A DNA stretch of 64,000 nucleotides, from contig CBFFRP010000352.1 in the NCBI GenBank assembly GCA_965644295.1, forward strand, positions 310,001 to 374,000. Direction: 5' to 3'. Under the pieces are notes generated by a model. The model was given only the letters and a program-made list of their open reading frames with translations. It made no database searches and was not told the DNA's origin. Position 1 is the stretch's first letter; each line of letters starts with the position of its first letter. The translations under genes were made by a program, and so were the position numbers. Shown here piece by piece: positions 34,496-45,729 of the stretch. The DNA is from Paraphysomonas bandaiensis (taxonomy: Eukaryota > Chrysophyceae).

Positions 34496-36067
34496 ATGAG
34501 TAAACTATCGACCAATGAAGTATCAAATGAGCCATGTGATGATATTGCGCATGCAGAGGAGTGTGCAGAGGAGACCGATAATCCATCCAATCAGGACCTC
34601 GTATCTAAGTCCACTCTCATAGCTCTGTCTATTGCTTATCTCTCTGTCTTCATTGATATTCTCGGAGTGTCAATTATTTTACCGATTATTCCGTTTCTAG
34701 CCATTAAGTTTGATGCGGGATCCCAGGAAATAGGATATATATACGCCGGCTATGCTGGGGCTCAGATGATATCTGTGCCCCTCAGTGGTACGCTTTCGGA
34801 TAGATTTGGCAGACGTCCGTTGATGCTGATATCTCTCTTCGGGTCGTTTGCTGGGTTTTTGTTTCAAGGCCTTGCTTGGAACATTATGTCCTTCATATTG
34901 GCCAGAGTTGTTGCAGGTGCTTTTGGTGGATCAATTCCGCTGTGTCAGTCCTATATTGCAGACGTAATCCCACTGCAGAGTAGAGGGCGGTACTTTGCGA
35001 TATTAGGTAGTGTCATAGTCACTGCATTTTTATTTGGACCGGGAATCGGTGCCGGCTTGGCTCAGTTTACTTTACAGACCCCTATGCTTGTGTCAGCTGC
35101 TGTGGCTTTTTGTGGATGGGTTATCGCTTATTTCTTCTTTACGGAGCCCGATAAACTTGGACCTGTATCACCAGCTGAGGTCAATGGTGATGATACACCT
35201 CGCCACGAAAAGATTGTAGCCGACAACGATGCAGAAGAGGATGGCGACTGCATTCTCACTGAAGTGACTGACAAGTACGATTCTCGTGTGTACCAGTGGT
35301 TGATTCGGCTCCTCTGGCTTGCAAGCTTCTTCCAGATGATGGCATTTAGCTCAATCTTATATTTTTTTGGACTCTTTACGTATGATCAGTTCGGATGGGA
35401 AGCACTGGAGGTAGGGTTCAGCACAATGCTCATGGGCATATTCCAAGTAGTCATACAAATTCTCCTCTTTCCGAAGATACAGAAAAAGTTAGGAAAACAT
35501 GGGTGTGGCATGCTGGGATGCTTGTCTGGGTGCATTGGTATGCTCTTACTTGGTTTTGTGAATGGGGATGCGAGAGAGTTCACAGGTGTACCACTTTTGG
35601 TCATCGCTGTGGCAATCTCAACTTTTGGAAATGCATGCGTAGTGCCGTCGCTATCAGCTGTGCTTTCTCGCTACGCATCTCAAACACGACAAGGAAGAAC
35701 TCTTGGGGTTGCCCAATCCGCAGAGGCATTGGCACGTACAGTTGGACCCCTGCTCTGGGGCGGTGTTTATGAGACCTCTCGGCATTTGCCGTACCGAATC
35801 TCCACCGTGTGTTATGTAATGGCGGGATTTATGTTTTTTGTGGTTCTATATAACAACCTTCGTTTACCTGAACACCAGAAGCTCAGTAGTGATGAGGAAG
35901 AACGAGGCCACATTAAAGACACGCTTGGTTTAGAGGATAGTATGAGCGTTGAGGAACAGTTGAAATTTCTCATTGAAGAGAACCGCCATCTGAAAGAAAG
36001 GATAAAAATATATGAAGATACATATGATGTTGATGCTTCCGGTGTTTTAGAAATACAGCGGATCTAA
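34496..36067 (+). CDS. major facilitator superfamily transporter (TetA/DHA1-like), intronless
   Basis: Single exon, 523 aa. The N-terminal tail is acidic, followed by twelve predicted transmembrane helices. Motif A is DRFGRRPLMLIS; helix 4 has RVVAGAFGGSIPLCQSYIAD, a drug:H+ antiporter-like motif, and motif C is similar to GPGIGAG in helix 5. The central loop is acidic. The C-terminal 50 residues form a coiled coil (VEEQLKFLIEENRHLKERIK), unusual for MFS and suggesting oligomerisation or tethering. The closest family type is the tetracycline-resistance/MFSD10-MFSD14-like group; substrate unknown. I start at 34496 because the upstream open frame (to 34349, 49 more codons) is compositionally unlike a transporter N-terminus, though it has its own ATGs. 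Confidence 0.83.
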   Translation: MSKLSTNEVSNEPCDDIAHAEECAEETDNPSNQDLVSKSTLIALSIAYLSVFIDILGVSIILPIIPFLAIKFDAGSQEIGYIYAGYAGAQMISVPLSGTLSDRFGRRPLMLISLFGSFAGFLFQGLAWNIMSFILARVVAGAFGGSIPLCQSYIADVIPLQSRGRYFAILGSVIVTAFLFGPGIGAGLAQFTLQTPMLVSAAVAFCGWVIAYFFFTEPDKLGPVSPAEVNGDDTPRHEKIVADNDAEEDGDCILTEVTDKYDSRVYQWLIRLLWLASFFQMMAFSSILYFFGLFTYDQFGWEALEVGFSTMLMGIFQVVIQILLFPKIQKKLGKHGCGMLGCLSGCIGMLLLGFVNGDAREFTGVPLLVIAVAISTFGNACVVPSLSAVLSRYASQTRQGRTLGVAQSAEALARTVGPLLWGGVYETSRHLPYRISTVCYVMAGFMFFVVLYNNLRLPEHQKLSSDEEERGHIKDTLGLEDSMSVEEQLKFLIEENRHLKERIKIYEDTYDVDASGVLEIQRI

Positions 36068-37512
36068 TGCAAAAGAAATTTTCCGGTTGGTGTTGATCAT
36101 TTAGTCAAGTATGCGGTGATATTAGTCATATATAGCAATCTAAGCATGTACCAGTGATTGATACTGAATAATTATTATTGTAAATTTCGCAATAAATTAT
36201 AATTACTACTTGCAAGCAAGTAAGTCCATTAACAGGGCCGCGTAACGATTAATTAGGGATGTTTATTTTCCATTATCACATCGTAACAATGAAGTGCTGC
36301 AAATACTTTAACAGCATTCGCTACCACTTACGATTCAGTCGTCATCGCACTCCGGAGTGTACGATTCGAGCATTAACACATAAACACGTATGGGCAATTA
36401 ATATTTATCGGTAGTTGTTCTGAAATTGACATGGGCATGGAAAAGCGAAACTGTAACGAGCATCAATATTCCCTTCGAAGAATGATAATTTACGAAGCAA
36501 AGCGTCAAGGTCTAAGAGCTAAGAGCTAAATAGCGTGGCTTGGTAATTGGATGTACATGGTCTGCAGTTCGTATAGTTCAAGTAGTATCGATCTACTAAA
36601 GTGTATATGAACACTGGAGCGGGGTGTAGCTTCTAATTTTGCAAGATACCATCGAAATTTAAGATAACAAGAATAAATTAGCACGTACTTTACATGCGTG
36701 AGATTAATCTCAGGTTAATCGACTTCATGTGACACGTATAAATAGCGTAATATAATAAGTATTATGCATTATTCACTCGGAGTAAAATATCGCTTATTAC
36801 ATGATTAAGATACTCTGGTTCTACAGCTCATACTTACGTCCACGGGAGAAGAGAAACAAAAAATAAGTGAAGTTGACTTGATTGAGTGAGTAGAATAAGA
36901 TGTCGTTATGTACTCAAAAGATATTACATGACAAACGAAAACCAATTGACTGCTTCAATATCAGATGTCTGACAGAGCTGTTATCGTTCAAGTGTTGTGG
37001 GAGCGCTCATCGCGTGAGTCTGACCATCCAATAGCGTGATAATAGTGTAGGTTTAGCATAAAGCTATTGTACGCAGGCATGATCATAGCGTCATCTGTAG
37101 CATATATTAGTCCCCCTGCTGCAATGGGATGTGACTACAGCAATGAGATATCGTGATATTGGAAGCAACTAGCTGGCCAGAACTACCATCATCATGATTC
37201 AAGGTGATGATACGGCACGATACACCATGCTTGGATACCGTATACATGCCGTAGACTGCCGAATACGCTCATGTATGGTGAGGTGTATACAATAGCAGTT
37301 GGTTACGTATTTTATCACCCTTCTGAAGTGTATGTATGCGGTATGTGTACAGCACTACCAGAGCACTGTACAGTACTGTACAGTGCACATACAGCAGTAC
37401 ATGAGTACAATGCACTGCAATTGACTGAACACAATCACAATGCAATAGACAGACAGAGAAGGAGCAGGTCCGTCTTGAAAATCCGATCAACCCCTGCCGA
37501 TAATTCATTGCG
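36068..37512. other. intergenic, no gene seen
   Basis: AT-rich spacer. A short hAT-terminus-like word (CAGGGCCGCGTAACGATTAA) is at 36233; its partner end was not found. Upstream of SF3A3 there is TACCGTATACATG at about 37236 and a cluster of short GTAC/TGTACAGT palindromes at 37340-37400, a candidate promoter region. Confidence 0.45.
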
Positions 37513-39168
37513 ATGTCATCCACTATTTTGGAACGAGCCCGCAGTTGTCATGAATTCGCTGAGCGGTTTGAACGCGCTATAGTCACCACTCTGGATGAGA
37601 AGCCTACAGGGGTGCGTCTCTTCATTCTCTTCAGATCTCTCTCTCATGTTTTATTCCTATAGCAAAAAGCGAAGACATGGCAGCAGCATAAGGTTAATAA
37701 TTATTTGAATGAACTCTGCAGCGCTGAGAAGGAGCTTATGGATATATATCAAGACAAGGACGGTATTATGAAGGAGGAGCTCGATTCAATGAAAGGCCCC
37801 AAAATGTTTAGTTCATTTTATGAAACTCTGAAAAATATGAATGAATACAATCAAAAATTTTCTGACAGAGCAGATGTTGAGAATTCGAACCCTGAAGATG
37901 CTATCCAAGTACGCTGTTGTTGTAAATTCACGGTCATTTTACTAACCATATGATAGGTCACAGTCCAATTTTCAGGAGAGGAGCTTTTCGGAAAATATCT
38001 TGACTTGCATTCGCACTATTTAATATTTTGCAATTTACCCCATATGTCAACGCGTGACCTTGATTATTTGCAGTATTTGGACAAGTTCAATAGTTTTTTC
38101 TATATTGCAGAAGAAAAAAAGACCAACAAGGCATACATTAATTATGTGTCTGGTCTGTGGGAGTACATATCAGATTTCTTTCGGCGCATTCAGCCACTAG
38201 TGGACCTAGATGAGATGGTGTCGGAGTGGGAGATAGAGTTTAAGTCATTGTGGAGTGCGGGGAAAGTTAAAGGTTGGGGACCTCCGCGAAAATCAGCGAA
38301 CGGGGCAGGACCACAGGCCCTTCGTCTTGGAATGTTCAACTCTCCTGAAGAGCTTGAAGCTCTTGGACTGGATCGACTTAAAGAAGGTCTTGAGGCTCTT
38401 GGGCTAAAGTGTGGGGGGACTTTGCAGGACAGGGCGCAACGGTTATGGAGTGTGAGGGGAAAGAAAGCAGAGGACATCCCTGAGAAGCTCAAGAAGAAGA
38501 CGAAAGGAAAAGAAACTGGAGCTCATACTAGTGGAGAGGATAGCAGGAAACAGGTACCATTTATTGCTTGAGTTGTGTACTTCTAATTCTGTTATCAGAC
38601 CGCCCTGCTAGAATTCAAGATCCAATCCATGTGCAATGTTATCTCGGACATCGTTACTGCCACCCGCCGCCATGCTGAAAAACAGCAGACTCGCACTCTT
38701 GAAGAAAAAATGGCTCTCGTCGAGGAAGAGGAGTACGGCACCCTGCCGGATGTTGAGGAAGTTGAGGACGACGAAGATGACGATGGCCCCTTGTATAACC
38801 CTCTTAACCTGCCCCTCGGCTGGGATGGAAAGCCGATTCCTTTTTGGTTGTATAAGCTACACGGATTGGGAGTAGAGTACAAGTGCGAAATATGTGGTAA
38901 CCAAAGTTATTGGGGTAGGAGAGCATTCGACCGTCACTTTCAAGAATGGCGTCATGCCCATGGAATGCGATGCTTGGGTGTACCGAATACCAAACATTTC
39001 CATGATATCACCCTTATCGAAGATGCTCTCGCGCTGTACAGTAAGATTAAAGACACTCTCCATAAGGAACAGTTCAATATGGATGCAGAGGAAGAGTTCG
39101 AGGACTCCGAAGGCAACGTGCTGAACAGACGAACGTACGAAGACTTGGCAAGACAAGGATTGTTGTAG
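37513..39168 (+). CDS. SF3A3: splicing factor 3A subunit 3 (SF3a60 / Prp9)
   Basis: Subunit of SF3a, the complex that joins SF3b to mature the 17S U2 snRNP and fix the branch point. Exons 37513-37611, 37663-37908, 37957-38553, 38599-39168 give about 503 aa (human SF3A3: 501). N-terminal helical region with [10 protein letters not shown] and [14 protein letters not shown]; middle with [11 protein letters not shown] and [13 protein letters not shown]-like block [20 protein letters not shown], with [12 protein letters not shown] following; an acidic linker ([12 protein letters not shown]); then the near-invariant [20 protein letters not shown] and the matrin-type zinc finger CEICG...[15 protein letters not shown] from residue 410. 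It ends in [10 protein letters not shown], the family's closing motif. All three introns are phase 0 and about 45-51 nt. Confidence 0.96.
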
Positions 39169-39352
39169 TGTGTGATAGTTTTCTCATCTAGCAACGTATG
39201 AAATGAGCGATGTTCACCACCCATTGAAGTGCGGTTAGAATTTGATAATAATCACGTAGTGAACTTTAACTCTACCGAGGATACCATAGAGGTATTGTCA
39301 TTATTGGTAAATGGTGATAGAGGTGATACACCGTAGTACAACGACTAGGAGG

Positions 39353-39835
39353 CAGGCTTGCGTAACGATTATTTGGCAATTAATTGGTGACAGATGTCCA
39401 ACAAAAATAATTGCAATTATTAATCAGCATCCAATTATTGACAATGCAATTAATTGGCAATAATTAATTGGCTTTAATTCTATTGCTAGGTTTTAGAAAA
39501 AATAACTGAACTATAATATATCATCCCAAAGATGCCGATTTTCACGTAGAAACATCAACATTTCAAGGTATCTAGGTGTCTTTCGCTTGCGAAAATCAGT
39601 CATACCAATCTTAGCTCTGCTAAACAACTTCTCACAAACATTGGTAGTGCTATACACTGAAACCCATAAAGATGATGCTCAATCACCCGATGTTGCCACA
39701 GTCGCACCAGTGCTTTTTCAGCGCAGTTCAATTCTTCTTCCCTACCGCGCTGAATTTTGACTATGGCTCTCTCGAAATCTGAATTTTGAACAATGTTCGC
39801 GTATGCACTTAGGTGGAATCTCATCCCAGGGTACT
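39353..39835 (-). pseudogene. hAT transposon 3' end with broken transposase
   Basis: The left terminus CAGGCTTGCGTAACGATTA at 39353 matches the ends of the intact hAT copy at 60231-61342. Downstream, read on the minus strand from about 39661 to a stop at 39511, is the hAT dimerisation region: TTNVCEKLFSRAKIG and FLRENRHLWDDIL, resembling hATs of oomycetes. The preceding part of the transposase lies in a different frame (39824-39690, FERAIVKIQRGREEELNCAE), so a frameshift separates them. The 5' half and the other terminus are missing. Confidence 0.75.
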
Positions 39836-40759
39836 GATGAATTAATCATCAAATTTGTACCCTAATATATATGAAGAATTGATCTTAGTAATGGTAAAGA
39901 ATCAATGTTGTGATTATTAGGAAGTAAGTGATAAACACAGTAAACTGAGAAATATGAATAACAATATAAAACATAACTGTTATGCACATCTCTAATTCAG
40001 TTCATGATATATTTCACTGAACATTATAACTCGCAGATACTACCTTATATTAAACTGAATCCTAATATATAATCTAGATCAATCTAATCTTTCCCTTCTT
40101 ATGCAAATGTTTACAGACGATGTTAAATCTCTTTAAATGAGACATCCTCATTTTCATCTTAAATTTCACAGCAAATGCAGCAAAATAGCGTTATCCAGTT
40201 CTCCAGCACAACTCCATTCGTCAACTACTAAATCAAATGTGTTCGATAACATTTCCTTTAACCTTGCGAGCTGAGGTTAAAGTGTATACTAACCCGTGCA
40301 CTGACTGCCACACACAATTATGATTAATAAATATAATGATAACTTGACTGTGCACATACCAGGGCTAGGAAACAATATGTTGCAATACTATTGTTAGATA
40401 CCGTTCCATCAATACTATTGATGGAAGTTTGACCGGTTCACCAATCAATATATTTTACAATATATTGTTTCCTAGCCCTGGCACATGCATCCAAACTTCT
40501 ATGCTAAAGATAATGGGTTTGTACCTATGATCAGCAGCGATACATCTTAAGATACTATATATAATTGGCAACATTTAGCAATAATAATCGAAATTATCAC
40601 AATAAAAACCAATTAATTTAATTGACAAACCTGTGACTATTATATATGTAATACTAACATTTCCAAGCTCATAGATGTATAAACACATTTGAATGTCATA
40701 AATATCAAGATAAACGCTTGAATAATACATATAATCGACAATTCTTAATCTATCTCCAC
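39836..40759. other. intergenic with a palindromic MITE
   Basis: Nothing coding is supported. Holds the 121-bp element at 40360-40480 and AT-rich DNA. Confidence 0.45.
40360..40480. mobile_element. hAT-like MITE, 121 bp, with 8-bp near-duplication
   Basis: Nearly perfect inverted termini: CAGGGCTAGGAAACAATAT at the left and the complement of ATATTGTTTCCTAGCCCTG at the right. Flanks are GCACATAC (40352-40359) and GCACATGC (40481-40488), 7 of 8 identical. Belongs to the family of the 392-bp element at 5780-6171. Confidence 0.82.
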
Positions 40760-41971
40760 TTACAGCTCGGTATTATAGTCGCCTACAGCCCACTCTAATA
40801 TATAATACATTCCAAAATACGGTGGAGGGTGCATTATGACCGTAGTATGGACAGAGTGCAAGTCGCTTAAGAGTTTTAAGGCATCAAGTTGTCCCTGACC
40901 ACCGCGATTGCTGGCCTTTCTTAGCAAAACAACACCCCGGGGAGAGTGCCTCAAATATCTTGAGGAATATTGTTCGTTTACCCAGTGCGCCACTTGATTC
41001 GTGTCAAGAGTAACCAGCGATACGTCACTTGGACCAGCTTCCTCGGTCGACAGCCACGACACCATATATTGTGGATACATCCTCTTGATGTTCTCTATAT
41101 AAACACTACCTGGTTCCCCTGTCTCTGTCACGCCAGTGAGTATATAGTCACGGAAGCCATACAGGGATAAAATCGCTGGCGCTACGCTCCCATGGCCAAT
41201 ACAAATCTCTAGAACTCGATCATAAGAGATATTGCCAAGGTAATTTTTGAATAAAGCAGTACGTAGCAAGCGATCTACAAGAGAAACACTAGACCATAAC
41301 CACGCAGACTCCAGCCTATTCCCACCGACCCACATGTTAAGATCAAGCCAAATTGAACCCCTATCCTCCACTAACCATCGCGTATTAGACAGAACTGGAA
41401 GCAGGTCATACACATCAGTGTGGTGCGCATACAAATAGTTTCCTCCATGTAGTAATGTATCAGTCGGCGCAGTTGTCGAATACTCAAGGGAATCTGCTGG
41501 GAGAGGAGGTTCAGGAAACAACAGTCTGTTCATAGTATGTAGCGCATTGCTATATCGTTCTACAATTACATCAACTAAAAACCTTCGTATCTTCCTCTCA
41601 GAGTTAGAGGAATAAAACACACCTATAAAATCTAACTCAAAATTATCAGATGGGTTCTCGATACTGACAGCACTTAGAGTCTTATCCATCAGACTTGTGT
41701 TCCCATCTAAGTGCACATATATACGCTTGAATATATGATCTCCACCACTACTTCGATATGAATGAATCTTCATGGTGTCTAGGCAGGCTTCTATCATTAC
41801 ATCTCCCCGTATATGGGCATTACTGGTGCAGAAGGATGCTCTCTCGCTGCTGGGCACACTCACAGCCTCCAGTGACCCTCCTGCTGATAGTATAAAGGTT
41901 ACCAGCGGTTGGGCCTGCGAGATGTGGAACTGGGTGCATAGAAGAGATAGTAAAAGAAGGGGTAATGTCAT
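40760..41971 (-). CDS. secreted protein with methyltransferase-like fold, intronless
   Basis: Single exon, 403 aa. N-terminal signal peptide (MTLPLLLLSLLCTQFHISQA). The N-terminal 200 residues are not recognised. From about residue 245 a stretch looks like a Rossmann-type SAM-binding fold: SYDRVLEICIGHGSVAPAIL (motif I, acidic residue followed by GxG), then YILTGVTETG and DVSLVTLDTN. Similarity is weak, so catalytic activity is uncertain. Lumenal or extracellular location follows from the signal peptide. The protein has few cysteines and no membrane segment. One of the few intronless genes in the window. Confidence 0.6.
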   Translation of the reverse strand: MTLPLLLLSLLCTQFHISQAQPLVTFILSAGGSLEAVSVPSSERASFCTSNAHIRGDVMIEACLDTMKIHSYRSSGGDHIFKRIYVHLDGNTSLMDKTLSAVSIENPSDNFELDFIGVFYSSNSERKIRRFLVDVIVERYSNALHTMNRLLFPEPPLPADSLEYSTTAPTDTLLHGGNYLYAHHTDVYDLLPVLSNTRWLVEDRGSIWLDLNMWVGGNRLESAWLWSSVSLVDRLLRTALFKNYLGNISYDRVLEICIGHGSVAPAILSLYGFRDYILTGVTETGEPGSVYIENIKRMYPQYMVSWLSTEEAGPSDVSLVTLDTNQVAHWVNEQYSSRYLRHSPRGVVLLRKASNRGGQGQLDALKLLSDLHSVHTTVIMHPPPYFGMYYILEWAVGDYNTEL

Positions 41972-42362
41972 GAACTACCAGTGCATACTCCATATATGAG
42001 ACCCGATTTACCTTAACAACACATCCCTTCCAGGGTACATCTACACGTACATGTACTTCCCTACATGCATACAGGTACGGTGTCGTCTACAAGTACGTAC
42101 CACCGTGTACCTCCGACCCACGACACGATACGGATTGGGTACACTCAAAATTTCCTCATATGGGTGCGAAGAGGTCGAGAGGTGTACTGGTAGGTCGAGG
42201 TAGTTTGTACTACGAATGTACAGCAGTACTAATAGACTATCTATATATACATACACATACACATACACATACTCTGGCAGGAGGCATAACATACATATAC
42301 ACATAGCTATGATCCAGTCACACTGTATACTTGTAATCTAAACAGATTAACATGCCGCATCT
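41972..42362. promoter_or_regulatory. divergent intergenic region
   Basis: A 391-bp spacer between the starts of the secreted methyltransferase-like gene (-) and the FG-GAP-like gene (+). It contains a series of GTAC-centred words (CTACACGTACATGTAC, CAGGTACGGTG, AAGTACGTACC) and a short ACATAC repeat, but no clear TATA box. Shared promoter is an inference from orientation. Confidence 0.35.
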
Positions 42363-45300
42363 ATGTCCCCCGTGAACATGCATACAGCACTACCACTGTC
42401 TTGTTTATTCTGTGTGTTTTACGGCTCCCTGTCTCTACAATGGGATACAGGCATATACGCCTCTCAGCCAGTGGCAAGCCCGAGTATCTCCACTGGGGGC
42501 GATATCGAGACATTTGGTAACATAGGGACCCTTGCAGTAGGAGGGGGGAATTACGTGAGAGTGTTTTATGAAGAGTATTCCGTGTCAGGTGGGACCATAT
42601 CATGGAGTTATGGTGCTGAGCTACGAGGGTCTCAGCTCACCAATGATTTGGGGTATGCTATATCTGCCGGGGAAAGTTTGAAAACTCTTGATGTTCTGCT
42701 AGCCAGTGCACCGACCAACAACTCGTTGTATGTCTTCAAGGACACTAGAACGCATTGGTCTGAACAGCAGCTGCTGGTTTCGAAAGATTCAAGTGAAGGT
42801 GACTTATTCGGCCATGATGTTGCTGTCAATGAGTTTGATCCTCGATCTGGTATTGTGGGTGCACCTTATGATGATGATATGGGGACATCATCGGGTTCAG
42901 CTTACATACTCTCTGCTTCTCCTACCGCTACATTTTGGACGATTGGTCAAAAACTTCAACCAAGCGATGCAGAAGAAAACGGCTTGTTCGGTTTCGAGGT
43001 GGATATTGTTGACAGTTACGCTGCAATCACAGCCCCTGGTAGCTGTCAGGTGTATTTATTTAAAGAAGTCGAAAAGCAATGGTCTGAGCAGCAGATACTC
43101 ACTTACACTGGATGTACCTCTCTTAGCATATCTCAATATGGCGAGAGACTTGTCGTTGGGGTACCAGGGGACCCTGGGGATGTCTATGTCTTGGAGCCTA
43201 AGACATACCGAGGAGAATGTGGGGGGGATTTTATGCCAACAATGTTGTCTTTTGATGAAATTGTTGCCATGCGCGACGACCCCTCCATCGACCTTAGAGA
43301 ATCTATATTTTCTTTTAATCCGACAGATATCAAGCCAAGCACTACTAAAATTTGTGAGGTTACGAAGTGGTCGGAGCAGCAGGTATTAACTGGCTCACTA
43401 GGAGCGGCGACATGTCAAAACTTTGGTATTGATGTGGACATATACGAAGACACACTCATCGTGGCTGACACTACACATATAGCCGCTTGTCCCACACCAT
43501 CCCCTACATCGCAGGGAGGAGTCCACATTTATGAGCTGTTCCAGGATTCTTGGACTTTATCTGACACCGAACGTAGTGGAGTAGCCTATGTCACTGACGG
43601 ATATGGGTCGAATGAAATATCTCTCACTGGAACAGATTTCGTGGTGGGAACTGCAACAGGTGTAGATGATGTCTATAACTATAACACAGACTATAACTGG
43701 GATTGTGTTATAATATCGATGGGGGACCAGTTTGGAGATGGGTGGGGTGGGGCGGAGCTTGTTATTACGCATCCTGATGGTAAAAAAGAGCGTTACGCAC
43801 CGTACTGTGATTCTATTCAGAATCCGCATTATATTAGGTGGTGCCCAGACAACAAGAATGATGTTGGGACTGTAGAGATGGAGATTGTTCGGGGCGAAGA
43901 CTTTCCGTTTCATTGGGAGATCCAATGGTCCGTAGAACCAGAGCGCACAGGAATCCCTGTGTATGGCGACGTGAACACGAAAATGGAAGTTGATTTCCAA
44001 GGGGACGAAATGAGAGTGACAGCAACATCTGATTGGTTGGAGGAGGGTTCCACGTGCAGCACCGTATGTCATTCCATTCTTACTCACATGCCGACCCCAG
44101 CACCAGCACCTAAACCGGCCCCTGCTCCGTCTACAGACACAGGAATGAATTCTACCAAAGCTAAACCAAAGCCACCTCCTCCTGATACTGTCATTCTCAC
44201 TCTCACTCTGTCAGATGTTGGTGCTGACTCATGGCACCAGGATTACAACGGCGGTACCTCGTATTCCATCACGAATAGAGATGGGTCAGAATTGTTTGCC
44301 TATGGTACAATGTGTGCATCTCAAATATCTCAGACATGCTATATTGAACTGCCGGAGGATATGGAGTTCGTTTTCCGTGTGGGTGGAGCATTAGATACCG
44401 ATGCCGGCGACCACTCATGGGAGTTCTGCAATACTAACGGTATGGTGCCGTATATAATGTTTCCTTGCATACATATTCTTATCGGTACTTATAGGTGGAG
44501 CGGTGGAACAGCTAGACTTTACCACAGCTTATGGACGGTGCACAGTTCAGGAGGAGTATACTCGTGGTACATACTGCGATAACGTGGCAGAGATTGCTGT
44601 CCTGAGCAATGGAATCCTTCTGTTGCACGGATTAGGTGATACATCTTTGAATTCCGCGGACGAGGCGGCCCTAACTTATGCTCTTTCTCAAGCATTGCAT
44701 AGCAAATATCTATTGGATGCGACGTATTCGTACAGCTATGATACTTACTTTCATGCCCTTAAAGTTGAGTTTGGAATTTATGTGCCCACTAGTACGTATG
44801 GATTGAGTGGAACGGATCATGACAATTTGCATGTGACGTTCGATATCGCGGTAGACTACATCTCTGAGGCTATCAGTTCTGGGGAGCTCGGTAGTTATAT
44901 TACCGAGTTCGTGGGAAATCACCCGCGAAAGACATTCACGATCATGAATCATGGCGCAATTCAATTAGAATCTGTGGCAGAGGGGTCATGGAGGAACCGG
45001 ATTCACTTGACATCATCCCCTTCGCCTTTCTTTGATACCCTTCCGACCCCTTCTCCCACTTATACCCGTGCTCCTTCTACTCCTCGTCCGACACTCTCTA
45101 GTGCTTCCATCACGAAGAGTGGGAAACAGTCTCCTAAACACAGTAGCAAAGATGAAGGGGCAGAATCTGCTTCTTATGTGTATATTGCGGGGGGGATGTT
45201 AGCTGCCGTCGTGTTTTTGATGGTGTTAGCTAATAAAAGCCGAGATAGTATAGCATTCTCGAGGTTTGATGTTGACTCAAATTTACCAGGGTCTGATGAT

Positions 45301-45729
45301 GCGAATATAACTGATTCATATGAAGAACTATGTACTGAAAGCAGTCATCACCAGATTGGAAGCGATGATGGAGGGGATAGTTCTGATAGTGATGATGATG
45401 TCGAAGTTGGACACAAATGCCAAACATTAAATACGAAGAAGATGTCATCTCGAAGTAAGCGGCAAAGTAAAGAACGAAAATTGACAAAGAGTGTGAACTA
45501 TGAGAAATTTGAAAGCTCTCCGGCTGCAGCCTATGAGTCTGTTTTAGGAGCACCAAAGGAAATACCAGGTGAAGATAGCAGTAGCAGTGAGGAAGAAGAG
45601 GATCGATCTCGAACGAAAATTAACAGCCAAAAATCGTACTCTAAACAGAAAGATACAGTGAGAAAGTCAGGAAAATTTAGAAGAGGAAGCAGCGCGACAA
45701 ATTACAGTAGTTTCAGTTCACAGTTTTAG
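42363..45729 (+). CDS. large single-pass membrane protein with FG-GAP-like repeats
   Basis: Exons 42363-44439 and 44495-45729 give about 1103 aa. Signal peptide (MHTALPLSCLFCVFYGSLSL). Residues about 20-440 contain beta-propeller-like repeats with 'LFGHDVAV', 'SGSAYIL' and 'VVGVPGDPGDVYV' segments, like integrin-alpha FG-GAP blades. The motif (H/Q/K)WSEQQ(L/I/V)L occurs three times. Next comes MGDQFGDGWGGAELVI, resembling a DxxGDGW module of algal secreted proteins, a Pro/Ala-rich linker (PTPAPAPKPAPAP) and a second related beta domain. A transmembrane helix (YVYIAGGMLAAVVFLMVLA) precedes a 170-residue cytoplasmic tail rich in Asp/Ser and Lys/Arg with acidic casein-kinase-like clusters (SSSSEEEEDRS). 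It could be an adhesion or cell-surface receptor; no ligand-binding residue can be named. Confidence 0.75.
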
